This document shows positions 21,521 to 33,900 of a DNA stretch of 64,000 nucleotides, in pieces; positions within the stretch are counted from its first letter, which is position 1, and each line of letters begins with the position of its first letter. The stretch spans positions 1 through 64,000 of the forward strand of contig NAVB01000009.1 of assembly GCA_002179805.1 (NCBI GenBank). The letters run 5' to 3'. The notes below the pieces were generated by a model. It had not been told where the DNA came from. It was given only the letters and a program-made list of their open reading frames with translations, and did no database searches. The translations under genes and the position numbers were made by a program. Origin of the DNA: Acanthamoeba lenticulata (taxonomy: Eukaryota; Discosea; Longamoebia; Acanthamoebidae).

Positions 21521-21590
21521 AGGCCTGCTGGGGGTCGAACCCAGAATCTCCTGATTCGTAGTCAGACGCCTTTCCATTGGGCCACAGGCC
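21521..21590 (-). tRNA. tRNA-Arg (anticodon ACG), copy 2
   Basis: Identical over all 70 nt to the copy at 16486-16555, same strand, 5.0 kb away. The identical stretch runs only a few bases beyond the tRNA on each side (TGGCTTGT on the upstream flank), so it is a short-range duplication or a converted pair. Confidence 0.93.
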
Positions 21591-21688
21591 TGGCTTGTGA
21601 AGAGGACGAGTAAGTTAGAATTTGATCCCATATAGCAAATCAATGCTGTTGTGGTGCGGAGGCTCTGAAGCCAGCATCTTCCTTCCAC

Positions 21689-22047
21689 ATGACGAACAGT
21701 ACGTTGCTGAACTTCTATACCTTCTTTAATTCTCTTCTCTTCTCACTCATGCATCCTCAGTTTACTCCTTTCCTGGCCTGCTCACTGCCATCCTTCTTTT
21801 CATTTGCTTCTCGACGCTGATCAAGTCGACCCCAATTCTGCGACGTACATTCCTTTCTGAAAAGAAGGGCTTTTGGGGAACGTTTTACAAAGGTTGGTTG
21901 CACACCCCTTCTGACCCCTACCCTACGTAGTTGCTTATGTGGTGGCCTGTTCCCTGTCGTGCAGCATCCGTGGTGGGTTCGCGACTGCACTGGTTCGTGT
22001 CCGTGAGCTGTTTCACGATGGCCGTATACTTGCTCGTGCTCCAGTAG
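21689..22047 (+). CDS. Kish / TMEM167-family small membrane protein
   Basis: Three exons join into a 74-residue protein: 21689-21698, 21761-21892 and 21965-22047, with introns of 62 and 72 nt that start GT and end AG. The first exon is only 10 nt (ATGACGAACA). The product starts MTNIYSFPGLLTAILLFI and contains KGFWGTFYKA and ends AVYLLVLQ. Length, the LLTxILLxIC start, the G-(L/F)-(L/W)-G-x-F-(W/Y)-K block and the hydrophobic C-terminus match Kish (TMEM167A/B), a two-helix Golgi protein needed for the early secretory pathway. It is short and split, so a simple frame scan misses it. Codon sum and frame are consistent (225 nt with TAG). Confidence is high because all three exons match the family end to end. 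Confidence 0.88.
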
Positions 22048-22194
22048 CTGGAGCTCAGTTCAACACGTTCTGTTTTTCATCTTCTGGTCACAAAAAGGTC
22101 TATTCACACACTTGCAACAACACGGAGCGGGACTGCGCCAGCTTGCCCCAGTTCGTCTCCCGCTGACAGGCGCAGACGATAAGGACCCATTTCC

Positions 22195-23252
22195 TCAGGC
22201 CTTCTTCTTGTGCTGCAGATACTCCTCGTACGGGATGTGGATCTCCGACGACTGAACGACACCAAAGAGAAAGCTTCTTTGTGAGCCTTGAGGAGTTGAT
22301 GGAAGAAAGAGACGAGAACTGAGGACCTGAAAGCGAATGCACTTGATCTTGGCGACGAGCTTCTTGGTTAGTGGCTCATTGCAGCCGGCCTTCTCCACGA
22401 GTCTCTCGATTGTCTGTGTGCGGGTGTAGCCTGTAGTGTGGTGACGATGTGGTGCATGTTAGCTTCAACGGTATGAAGAAGGAAGACAAGAGAAGGTTCA
22501 GCACACGAACCAAACTGAACGGCGACCGAGGGCAGGAAGGTGGCGCTGCGCGGGACGTTTCTGCTATCATAGAAATCGATACGCACACCATGCGGCCCCA
22601 CCTGTAACAAGCGCCACTCAATCGAATAAGGCGTTGACGTGATGACGATCATGCCAGTTGATGCATGATGAGGTTTTATGAAGGTGTGCAGCGTCCACCA
22701 CGTAAAAGACGTACCTCCCAGTCGAAGCAATCTTTGCATGACTCGAAGGCAAACAGCAGGTTCACTGTGCAGGCCAGGCGGGGCACCTCCCCCTCTTCGA
22801 CTGGCCTGAAGCGGCTGTCGTCGAACGCGCTGGTAGCACCCACGAATCGAAAGATGAGAAACGATTAATGCCTCGTTCAAACCCAAGAGTAGAAGACGAT
22901 GTACCTTAGAAGAGCGTACTGACGGAGGCCTTCGTGAAGGGGGAGGGTGCCGTGCGTGCCCTTGCAGCCGCGTAGCCTCTCCTCGCTTCCATCCTTACTC
23001 GTCTTCTTCCAGCCCACAAAGAGCGGGCTGCTCTTGCAAGAACGTGAGCTCGAACTACAAGGGGCCAGCAAGACGACATAAGGAAACGCACCATTCGATG
23101 TTGTCAGGAATGTTATAGGCGTAGGGGTCAGGTGTGGCCAGAGAGGAGCCCTTGCGCTTCTTGCTGCCTCCATTCTTCATAGAGGCTAACTCATGCTCCA
23201 GCACCTCGAAGCAGTAGAAGGCCATCTCTGGGGTTGCTTCTAAGTTCTCCAT
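22195..23252 (-). CDS. AMMECR1: AMMECR1-domain protein
   Basis: Exons in order read MAFYCFEVLEHELAS, PLFVGWKK, ERLRGCKGTHGTLPLHEGLR (the family hallmark LRGC-x-GT), DDSRFRPVEEGEVPRLACTV, CKDCFDWEVGPHGVRIDFY, RSATFLPSVAVQFG, TQTIERLVEKAGC and HIPYEEYLQHKKKA. This covers the whole AMMECR1 fold found from archaea to humans. The biochemical role is still debated (a possible RNA- or nucleotide-modifying fold; the human gene is linked to a developmental syndrome). There is no long N-terminal extension like that of human AMMECR1. The start at 23252 is the Met just before the domain. About five introns. The next gene upstream is divergent, 675 bp away. Confidence 0.9.
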
Positions 23253-23927
23253 TTCTTCGAGCTGGTTCGTTCCTTTACAGTGTTGTTTACAAGGCTGATG
23301 ATGACAGAATTGATGAAAACGAGATGGCCGTGCTGTTGGTCGATGTGATCGATCCTCGTGCTTGCTGTTTAATGACAATAAAAGCAGATGTTGGATCTAT
23401 CTTGCATCGATATGTTAACAAACGAGATGGAGATGAAGATTGCCTGTGGCAGTTTCTCGCGCGGAGAGGGGAAGACCGGCCGTCGCTCCGCAAAAGAGAC
23501 TTGGCCTCCAAAACCCAGCTGACACGAGTTGTATGCCGCGGTTTTGGGCAGGCAGGAATTCGTGCTCGTTGTTCGTTGCCCTCGCGCCTCTGGCTGTCTC
23601 CCAGCGCGCATCCCAGGTGGAGGTGTGCCGACGTGCGCGACACGCAGCTCTGCCCTTTTTCGCCTCGTCGCTCGGTGCGAGCAAGTGGTGGGTGGTGGGT
23701 GCACCAGCTGGTATGTGCCCCTAAACAGGTTATGGCAATTTTTATTTTCAGTTTTTTGGGATTATTGAAAACTAGTTGCGAGATTATTTTTGTACTGGCT
23801 CCTGCATCGCAACGGAGAGGTCGCGCATTGATAGGAGGAAGGTGGTGGGTGTGGAATACGGGTGGTTGGTGCCATCTGCAACGCTGACCCGCGCCCTCGC
23901 CCTGCTTTTTCTCGTCCTTCTCCCCTC
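23253..23927. other. Divergent intergenic region
   Basis: About 675 bp between the starts of AMMECR1 (-) and the ankyrin-kinase gene (+). It should hold both promoters. I see no further gene and no clear motif. Confidence 0.5.
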
Positions 23928-26900
23928 ATGTCGTCAGCCCGGAAGTCCAGCCTGGGCCGAATGGGGAGCAAGAAGGACGAGGCCCCTGTCATTCACACGC
24001 TCATTCGAGAAGGGGGCACATTGAAGGAGGTGGAAGAGTTGTTGAAGGATGATCCTTCATTGATAAACGACCGCGACCGACTCGGTGGCACCCCTCTGCA
24101 TGCTGCGGTGGAGGCTGGCAAGGCCGACATTGTACAATACCTACTAGTCAAGTCGAGCATCAACGCCAACCAAATTGACCGACATGGGTGGACGCCACTA
24201 CACACGGCTTGCCATCGAGGTGACCTGGCCGCAATTGAACTACTGCTCACTGGGGGCGCCGGTGGGCTGGGCTCCAATCAAATCTCATTTAACTCCAAGC
24301 CAAAAGGGTATGGTGGTGTGAATGGCTTCGACTCGCGGTCTCCCTCTAATTGGTACGCTTCTTCTTGTCTCGCTCCCTTGAGTTTGCGCTCAAGATAGAA
24401 TTGAATTCTTTGCGCCTTTCCCGGATTCAAATTCTTTCACTCAGCCTGCAGTTATTGTCGCTTCTGCACTCATCAATCTCATCATCAACATTAACATCGC
24501 CACGATGTTGAGAACCAAATTTCGTTCCATTATTGCTCCCCCCCATCTTTCTTCATCTCAGGCCCACGTATATTGCGCCATGAAATTTCATGTCGTTAAG
24601 CGTTGTGTTGTGACGCCACATGCTATTGTGGCTTTATTGTTCACAACAACAATATTACAACCGTTCATGTTCGCTCACCTGCAATATGCGCACTGCGGCG
24701 CAATGTTCATACACAGCGTAAGTGTCACGCTGACCACAGTGGACCTGTCCACACCGCTGCACTACTTTGTGCGACATCCGCCGCCGGACCAAGCGCCCTC
24801 CGTGAAGTACGTGCAAACCTTTCTCTTTCTTTCGTTTGATTTTAGGAGGTCTCTTTGGTCGCTCATAGTCGATGCGCTTTCCCTTGCAGGATCAGTCCGA
24901 TGCTGCGCTCGCCGTCGTCAGACTACTACACGATGCCGCTGTCTCATACGCCTCCGGCCATCTCCAAGGGCTTCCTTCTTCGAGAGTTCGCGCCTCCACC
25001 TCGTTCACCTTTATTTCTTGAAATACGCAAAACTCAACATTTCTTGTCAACAGAGGCGAGGCGACGCGCAAGTGGAGGAGTGATGGCAGCCGACCGTACG
25101 AGCTGCCCGCGCATGATAAATATTTTATCATCCTGCAGTACCTGCTGGGTCCCAAACAGGGCCCGCTCAACACATCCAACGCGATGAACAAAAACGGAGA
25201 GACTCCAACACATCTCCTCGCCTCTTCTCGAACGTCATCGCCTCTCGTTCTCGCCTATCTTTTGCAACATGACGCCAATGTCAACATCACCAACCGGTTC
25301 GTGTCCGCCGTCAGCGAATTCTCTCCACTCGCCCCCAGAACCCTGAAAACACAGTACTGACTCGGCCCCGGGTCTCCACACAGGTACGGCGAAACGCCGC
25401 TCCATTTGGCCGTGAGGAACGGGCGAGCAGAGCTGGTGGAGCTCCTCCTCGAGCACGGTGCGGACATGACGATCGTGGGCGGCGAGGGAACACCACGGGA
25501 CGTCGCCTTCCGCGCCAAACTGCCCGAGATGATGACCCTCCTCGACAAAGAAGGTACCGTTTTATTTTAGTTTATCTTAACTTTTCAAAAATGGGTTTTA
25601 TTTTATCCAACAAATTAATCTTTTGTCGCCTTCAAACAGAAAAGCGAAGGCTAAAAGCATCAAAAAAGAAGAAAAAGAAGAGCAGCAAGAGCAAGAGCAA
25701 GAAGACCAAGAAGTCATCAGAGGAGGCACACTCTTCATCGGACGCGAGCGAACACCGCACGACGTCGTTTAAGGAGAGCGGTAGCGGCGGTGGTGGTGGA
25801 ACCAGCAGCAGTACTTGCACCAGCAGCACACAGGCCACGGGCTCAAGCCCGGGGCCGGCGCTCAAGTTCAGCGCCGACCAGCCTCTGCGGATGATGAGCT
25901 CAGACCCGGACGAGAGCGATCTGAGCGTGAACGACAAGGAGCGGATGATCGAGCTGCTCACCTCGCTCAAGCTCACCAAGTACATTCCGCTGTTCGTGGA
26001 CGAGGACATCGGCATGCGGGCTCTCATGCTCCTGACCGAAGATGACCTCAAGAGCCTGGGCGTGAAGATGGGCGGCCGGCGGGTCATCCTCGACTACACA
26101 CAAAAGGAGCGCGAGCGCGAGCGTGGACGTGACCAAATCGGCGAGCGACGACGCGGCAGCAGCAGCGGCAGTGGCGGTGGGGCCAGTCCGAGCGGTGGAC
26201 ACCAGCGCCGGGCCAGCAGCGGCGGCAAGAGCGACCATCAGCGGCTGCTCAGCACCAGCGCGAGAAGCCTCACGAGCGGCAGCATCAAGCGACGACGTGA
26301 CGCGCCCCAGCGCAAGAGCACCGGCAACGGCGAGCCGTTTGGCCTCAGCTTCTCCTCGCGGAGCGCCGGCGCCAATGACCAGCGAGGCGGCGGCAGCAGC
26401 CAACCCACCGACGACGACTCGACAGGCGGCGAAGACCCTCCCTTTGACGACTCGCTCGATCCGCCGGAGGAGCGCGAGGAGGACGAAGGCGAGCTCAGGT
26501 ACCTCCCTGCCTGTTAAAAGTATTTTCGAATATTTTTCATTAATTATTTATTTTATTCATTTCTGGTGCAGCGACAGCTCGGGCGTGGAGATGAAGGCGA
26601 CGATAGCAGTCGACAGCCTCTCGTTGGACGAGCACCTGGGGACGGGTACGGTCCTGCTTGTTATCATTTTGTAATAAATGAATTGCTAACAAATAAAAAT
26701 AATAATAAACAAAAACAGGAGCTTTTGGCGATGTCTACAAGGGTCGATTGCGAGGCATGACCACCGTCGCCGTCAAGAAGCTCACGGGTGTCAACCAGAC
26801 GGCGTTCTTGCGGGAGGCCCAGATCATGCAGCAGATCCCCAACCATCCGAACGTGGTCACCTTCTACGGCATGGCCGCCTCCCAAAACGTCCTCTACATC

Positions 26901-27934
26901 GTCACCGAATTTGTGCCACACGGCTCCCTCGCGGTACCTCTCCTTCCCATTTTTAGTATCATTTTTAGATTATTTTTATTTTTATTCTTTTTATTTCCTA
27001 TTAAAAGTTATTTCGTGATTAATTGCTCACACGACGAAATCCCACAGCTGTATCTGCGGAATAACATCAACGCGGTGCCAATGCACGTGCTGGTGCAAAT
27101 GGCCAAGGACATCGTGAGCGGGATGGAACACCTGCGGGCCAACGACGTCGTGCACCGGGACCTGGCAGCGCGCAACCTCCTCCTAGAGATTCGCTCCAAC
27201 GGCGAACACCGAGTCAAGGTCCGTCCTCTGATTTATTTATTTATTTATTTGTTTTTTTGTTGATTGAGTTTTGGAAGTTGGTTTGACATTTATTTATTTA
27301 TTTATTTATTTGAAATGGTGATTAGGTGAGCGATTTTGGACTGTCGCGTCCGCTGATGGAGAGCGAGTACTACAAGACGGGCGACGCATCGCGGGGCCAC
27401 ATCCCGGTCAAGTGGACGGCACCCGAGGCCCTCAAGTGGCTCAAGTACTCATCCCAGTCCGGTACGTTCCCCTAATTATATCATCGAGCAAACCACATTC
27501 ACTTGAATAACGTTCAATCAAACTATGATTGCAGACGTGTGGGCGTTTGGAGTGGTGCTGTGGGAGATCTTCTCGTACGGCCAGGCGCCCTACCCGGGGT
27601 TGTCCAACTCGGAGGTCATCCAGGAGGTGTCCAAAGGCTACCGCATGCCCTCCCCGGACAACTGCCCACGCCAGGTGCGCCTCTACCCACATTTTCCCTT
27701 TTCTTTCTAGATATTTTCATTTTCATTTTCTATTTTCATTTTTATTCTCATTATTGACGGCTTTTTGTGTGTGTGTGTGTGTGTGAGCAGATCGTGGAGT
27801 TGATGAACGAGTGTTGGCACGATGATCCGTCCAAGCGACCACAATGGGTCAATATTTTTGTCAAGCTCGCCGCCCTCGAGGAGCAGTACGCACTCCCCCG
27901 CCAGTGCGCAGTGGCTTGGCCACCAGTCCGCTGA
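23928..27934 (+). CDS. Ankyrin repeat-SAM-tyrosine-kinase-like protein
   Basis: Domain order: ankyrin repeats from about residue 45 ([40 protein letters not shown], then [11 protein letters not shown] and [20 protein letters not shown] in later exons), a Lys/Ser-rich linker, a SAM domain ([38 protein letters not shown]), a long Ser/Gly/Arg linker, and a protein kinase. The kinase has [56 protein letters not shown] and [24 protein letters not shown] and the VKWTAPE block are of tyrosine-kinase type; in amoebae such kinases usually belong to the TKL group. All catalytic residues are present. The introns are short; one is (TTTA)n-rich near 27230-27312. The 3' end overlaps the opposite-strand kinase/HK gene by 74 bp. 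The exons between 24260 and 24740 are not clear. Confidence 0.82.
27230..27312 (+). repeat. (TTTA)n runs in a kinase-gene intron
   Basis: Two TTTA runs separated by about 38 nt of other sequence fill most of the intron between the catalytic-loop exon and the DFG exon. Confidence 0.7.
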
Positions 27935-30900
27935 CAGTCCGTTGGCCGAAAAGGCTTTTGGACGAGTGGGAGGAGAAGGGCTTGAACAGTGCCCGGCACT
28001 CCTCCTCGGTCATCCGCAGGCCGCGGATCTTCACCTTGAAGTGGAGCTCCACCTTCTCGTCCTCGACCGGCGCGCGAGGCTCCACCACTTCCCCCTCATC
28101 TCGCTCCTCCTCCTGCTCCTCTTTTCCTTCCTCCTCCTGCTCTAGCCCTTGTTGGTCGTCATCGGTCCGGTCGTCGTCCTCGAGCGTGGAAGCGGCGGAC
28201 GAGGAGGACGCCAGGTCGTCGCTCGAGGCCGGGAGCGGGAGGTCGGTGAGCGAGGGCGACAGGGATACGACGTGCCCCGAGGCGGCGGGCGCGACGGTGA
28301 CGAGGATCTCGCCCGGGCCGGAAACGAGCCGCACAGCGTAGCCCAGCAGGCTGGCCACGATCTGCTGCACGCGCACGGCGTCGGCCCGGAGGGTCCGCGG
28401 CACCTGGTCGGGCCCGCCCTTGATCACGTAGGCCAGGTTGATGCCCTTCTCGGCCGCCGGCCGCTCGACGCTGGCCAGGCTCGCCTCCAGGCAGGCCTCC
28501 AGCTCAAACAGCTCCGAGGCCAAGGTGACCTTCATGGCCTTGAGCTTGCTCAGGTCGAGCACGTCGTTGACCAGCTCCAGCAGCGTCTCCGACGATGCCT
28601 TGATGTCGTTCAGGCACTCCTCCTGCTGCCCGCTCATCTCCGTGTCGTCCATCAGCGACGCCATCCCGATGATCCCGTTCAGCGGCGTCCGCAGCTCGTG
28701 GCTCGCCACCGCCAGGAAGGCATCCTTCACCCGATCGATCTCCTGCAGCTGCTTGTTCTTGGCCCGCATCTCGCGGTTGGCCCGCCGGAGGCGGTCGACG
28801 AGCATGGCGTTGTCCATCGAGTTCATGAGCTGGCCCGCCAGGATTCGCACCAGCCGCAGTCGGTCGTGTCCAAACACGCCCGGCGCGCGGTCGTTCTCGA
28901 GGTAGATCAGCCCGCGCTGCTTGTCCTTCATCGCCAGCGGCGCGCACAGCACCGACCGCGGCCGCCGACGGATCACGTAGTCATCGCCCCCGAACAGGTC
29001 GTCCGCCAGCGCGTCGGCCAGGATCACCTCCTCTGCAGCCGCGAGCGCCACCTCGTCAGCGAGCAGCAGCCAAGCAGCGTTGGGGACGCAGGATATCGTA
29101 CTCTTGGCGTGCCAGCAGTAGTTGAGGATACGCGTGGGCAGGTCGCGACCGTCGCTCCGGTACTCGATGTTGACCACGCGGACCCGGACGGTCGGCTGCT
29201 GGTGCGGCTCCTGTGGCGGCACAGAGACGCTGCGGCGCTCCTTGGCCTTGGCTCGCACAAACAGCTGCTGCAGCTTGACGCCGCCGTCGCCGCCGCTGCC
29301 GTTGCTGCTGCTGGAGTCGCCCGAGTCGCTGACGTCGACCGACGAAGAGCCCTCGCCAGACATGTCTGACGGCGACATCGATTGCGCGGCCCCGCTGTAG
29401 GCCTCGGTCAGCAGCAGCACGCCCTGGTCCCGATTGATGGAAGGGTCAGCGTCAAGAGAATCAGAGTAACATCGAGAGGGCGCCGCGCGGCTTACCTTGG
29501 AGGCGCCCGTGTTGGTGACGATGAGATCCATGAGCGAGACCAGCAGGTCGTTGAGGCCGAGCTTGCTCGACAGGCTCTGCGTGGCCTTGACCACAGTGTC
29601 CAGGTCGAGCGCGCTGGTCACGATCTCCGACGTGTTCGAGTAGAAGGGGGCCGGCCCGGCGCGGCCCGAAGCGGCCGCAGCGTCCTGGCGGCTCTCGTCG
29701 TCCTCGTCTTCGCTCCGGTACACCGCCATCGAGCGCAGCGCCGGGCGCTCGGTGCAGCGCGCCTGGGCCGCAGCGGCAGCGGGTGGCGCGCCCCACTTGG
29801 TGTAGCAATGAACGGATTCGCGGGCGGCCTGGGCGGCCAGCGCCCGCAGGGCCTGCCAGGCGAGCTCCTTGGCCAGCGCAGCGTCCTGCGTGAAGCCGTT
29901 GGCGATGGCCACCCCGTAGGCCCGCTCGTAGCGCTCGACCACCTTGAGCAGCTCGCCGACGTCGCGTCCCTTACGCCGCTCCAGCTCGTGCACCCAGCCC
30001 CGCTCGGCCTGCAAAGGCAAAAGAAGGGCAACAACAGTCAGAACGGCATGTTGAGGCGATCGTGTGGATCATAAGGCTTGGCGTGAAGGCTGGCTGGTCG
30101 CACCTCGACGAGGAGGTACTGGTGCTCAAAGTTGCAAGGCGCCGACTCGGCCCACCGCCGCATCTCCTCCTGATTGCGCGCGACGAGGGCCAGATACTCG
30201 CGGCAGGTGGCCTCGTCGATCGTCCCCTCTCCGCCACCGCCGCTGCCGCTCCGGAGGTCGTTCCGCGGGGTAGAGGCGCCGCTGCGCCGGCCGGCGGCCC
30301 GCGATTTGGCTTCGCGCCACGACGAGGACGCGGCCTTGCCGGTGCGGCCCAGCGGCAGGGCCCGCTCGGCCTCGCGCCACTTGGCGCCCCGCGTGAGCTC
30401 CCGCCCGCGCTCTTTGGGCGACACGAAGCCGTAGGCCGCCTTGCAGGCCGCCAGCAGCGTGAGCGAGTACATGAAGTAGAACTCTGCAGAGACGGCCCGT
30501 GGGCACACGATCAGTCCCTTCTCCTCCTCGTCCGAGAGTCGCGCGCGAGACGAGGCCTCAGCGACGTACCGGTCTCCTCGTACCACTGGCCGATGACCTG
30601 GATGAGCTCCGCCGTGCGGTGGCCGGCCTGCAGGGCCTCTTCGTACCAGCCCATGATGTAGCAGTACTGCATGCGCATGCGCTGGTAGAGCGCTACAGGA
30701 GACACGCCACGTCAGCATGACGTCACTCGGCAGAGCTGCTGTTGTGCTGGCGTACCGACGGGCATCTGGCTGGCGCTGGAAGCGATGTAGGCCGCGTACT
30801 CGGCCTCGGTCTCGCCCACGGGCATGTCCATGAGGAGCCGCGTGTGGCGGTCGACCGTGTGGATCATCTTGCTCACTTCGCTCCAGTTGGCCTCTTGCAC

Positions 30901-33900
30901 GTAGCGCTTGTATGGACCTACAGTGGCCAAGGGTCAGGCGCGAGACGAGATGCGCGTGGGGGGCGGGAATGAGCGCGGCACCGATGGAGGCCAGGGTCTG
31001 GGGCAGCGGGCTGACGGCCCACAGGATCCCCACGAGGCAGTAGGCGCAGCCCGAGGCAAAGGCCGGGTTGCCCGCCGCCACGGCGTTGCGATAGCCCGTC
31101 TCCAGGCCTTGCAGCGAGTCGCGCAGCGGGTGCCGCAGCCAGTGCATGAAGCCTGGCACGGGCGACAAGGTGAGGTCGTGCGTTCCTCTTTGAAACAGTA
31201 TAGTCGAGGCCTCCGCAGGAAAGAGCAGTGGACGCACCGTAGACGATCTGGAGCATCTGGTTGAGGTCCGGCAGCCGCGAGTTGGGGTAGTGGGCTTGGT
31301 GCATGTCGATCGCGAGCTTGCCCCACGCGACGGCCTCGTCAAACTGCGTAGGATTGACGCGCGCACATGTGCGGAGGTTGTTGAGGAAATGGAGGTCGAG
31401 GCGAGGCTCATCAAGGAGAAGGAGGAGACGCACCCGCTTCCGCACGGCGCAAAGGATCCAGCCGTACCAGGCGTAGAGCACCGACGTGAACTCGGTGTGG
31501 CCATGGATGATGCTCATCTCGACCTGTACCCGCACCACCACCGGTGTGAGTAAGGGGGATGACAAGTGGCAAGCGACGTGTGGGCTGAGCTTCGTCCGCA
31601 CCACAGTGGCGAGGATGTAGGCCAAGGCCTTGGGGTTGACGAAGTAGCCCCCGACGGACAAGCGCACAGCCAATTTTTGGATGCCCTGTACTCAGGAAAA
31701 GCCCGCATACAAGTATGTAATGTCAGCGATGTCCCCTCCTGCGAACGCTGGCGCGAAAACACAGCGCAGACGGAAGGACGGACGGACCATGATGCGCTGG
31801 TCCGTGGCGGGCTTGTTGTGGATCAGCTCGCTGATGGGTGTCTTCTCCAGCAGGCGGTTGACCTGCCCGACGGCCTGCTCGATGCTCTCATCGGGCAGGT
31901 CCGCCGGCACGTCGAGGCCCAGGGCCTTCAGTCCAAGCAGGCCCGAGGCCAGCACGTCCTGCCGACGTCCTCTCGTGAGCCAAGCAGGCCGCCGGGCAGG
32001 ACATGAGCTGGTGATAAACAAGCGGGTGAGAAACGCACGTCGTAGCGCGAGAGGCAGATGGACATCTGGTTGCGCTGCACAAACACTTCGATGGTCTCCC
32101 ACACGTCGTTGGCGTGCGTCAGGATCTCATCAAACAGCTTCTGGGCCGTGTCCACCTGCTTGCACAAGTACTCGCTCTGGGCCCGCTCTGCACCGCGCCG
32201 CGCCAGACCGACAACGTCGTCGGCGGTCCATCAGATCGCGCACGAACAGGAAGGCGAGACGGAAGAGCGGCCGGACCGATGTGGAGCTGAAAGGTGAGGT
32301 CGTGCTGGGTGTCCCAGCTGTCCGGCGGGAGTATGGCGATGCCCTGCACAGTCGTGCGCTGGGCCATGTCGTAGGCCATGGACTTGCGGGCCTTGATGGC
32401 CGCGTTCAGGTTGAGGCGCGCGACGAGCAGCCGCTGCGCGGGGTCGGTCACCAACTCGGCCGCCTTGTTGAAGTGGTACACCACATCAAAGATGTCGTAG
32501 TACTGCTGCCGCGCGACGCAGATGGTGAGGCAAAGATGGGCGGGGCGACGATGGGCGCACGGTTGACGTACCGCGGAGCGGTCGGCGCTGGAGGACAGCG
32601 TGGACGTGTCAGCCTTGGCCAAGAGGAACTGGGCGACGTCGAGGTGCAGCTGCCTGTTGCGCTCCCTGGGGACCAGCACGGAGGCCGCCTGTTGCACGCG
32701 GTCGTGCAGGAAGCGGTAGGCAAAGTCGTTCTCGCGCACCACGAACCCTGCGCTCACCTTGCTCATCAGCGAAGTCGACAACGGCAACCACGACGACGAT
32801 CGATGTCGACAAGAGAGGAAGCGACGTGCCTTGCTGCAGAGCGGGCCAGAGCACGGCCTCTTCGGCCTCGATGGCGATGCCGCAGAACTGGGCGATGTCG
32901 CGGATGTCGAAGCGGCCGCCCAAGAAGGCCGCCACCTGGAGCAGGTTGCGCGTGCGCGCGGGCAGGTTGCCCAAGTCCTGGGCCATGAAGTCGACCACGT
33001 TGTCGGCGTACTGGACGGCCTCGATCCGGGCCAGGTCCCACGCCCAGCGGCCTTGGTCATAGTCGAACCAGATGTAGCGGCTCCGGTGGAGCTTGGCGAG
33101 GAAGCTGATGGTGAAGAACGGGTTGCCCTTGGTCTTTTCGAACACGAGCCGCGACAGCTCAAGCGCGGCCTCTGGCGCGCGCTCGTAGTGGAGCACGTCG
33201 GCCACCAGCCTGTTCACGTCGGACAGATGCAGCGGCTGCACTCGCGCCCCATCCCAGCCCATGTCACGTGCGGCCTTCTCTGGGGCGCAAGAGGCCTCGT
33301 CGGACGCACCTTGAGCTCGATGGTGGTGGTTCCGATGTGCTTGCTCCGCAGCTCGTCGAGAAACATGTGAAGCGGGTGGGTCGGGCTGGTCACCTCGTTG
33401 TCCCGGTAGCCCCCGAGCAGGAACAGCGGGGCCACGTCCTGGGCCGGCTTGCGGCACAACTGTGTGTATGTGCGTGTGCGGCCGACGCACCGAGCGTCAG
33501 TCGGTCATTCCATCGACAGTCCAGTGGTTGATCGTCATCATCATCATCATCATTATGGCGGGGCATCGTACGATCTGCTTGAGTAGCGTGAAGGAGGGCT
33601 GATCGGCCCAGTGCAGGTCGTCCAGGAACATCACCAGAGGCGCGTCGGGCCGGATGCTGGAGAAGACGTCGACCAGGCGCGAGAACAGGCGCGAGTACAA
33701 GTCCTCCACGGCCGTGACGCCTAGCTCCTCGAGCGCGACGGCGGGCTGCTGGCCGATGAGCAGCTGCAGGCTCGGAATCACCGACACCAGCATCTGCCCG
33801 TGGCTGCCCACGGCTTCCCGCAGCCGCCCGCGCACGCGCCCCACGCTCTCCTCGTCCTCTGACAGGATCTGGTTGATCATGTCCGTGAAAGCCGACACGA

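Noticed and set aside
28149..29369. A 406-codon open frame on the + strand, and similar long ones at 31681-32988 (+) and 52188-53174 (-)
   Set aside because: They lie opposite conserved exons of the kinase/HK genes. GC-rich third positions leave few stops on the other strand, and the translations are low-complexity Arg/His/Gln strings with no family features.
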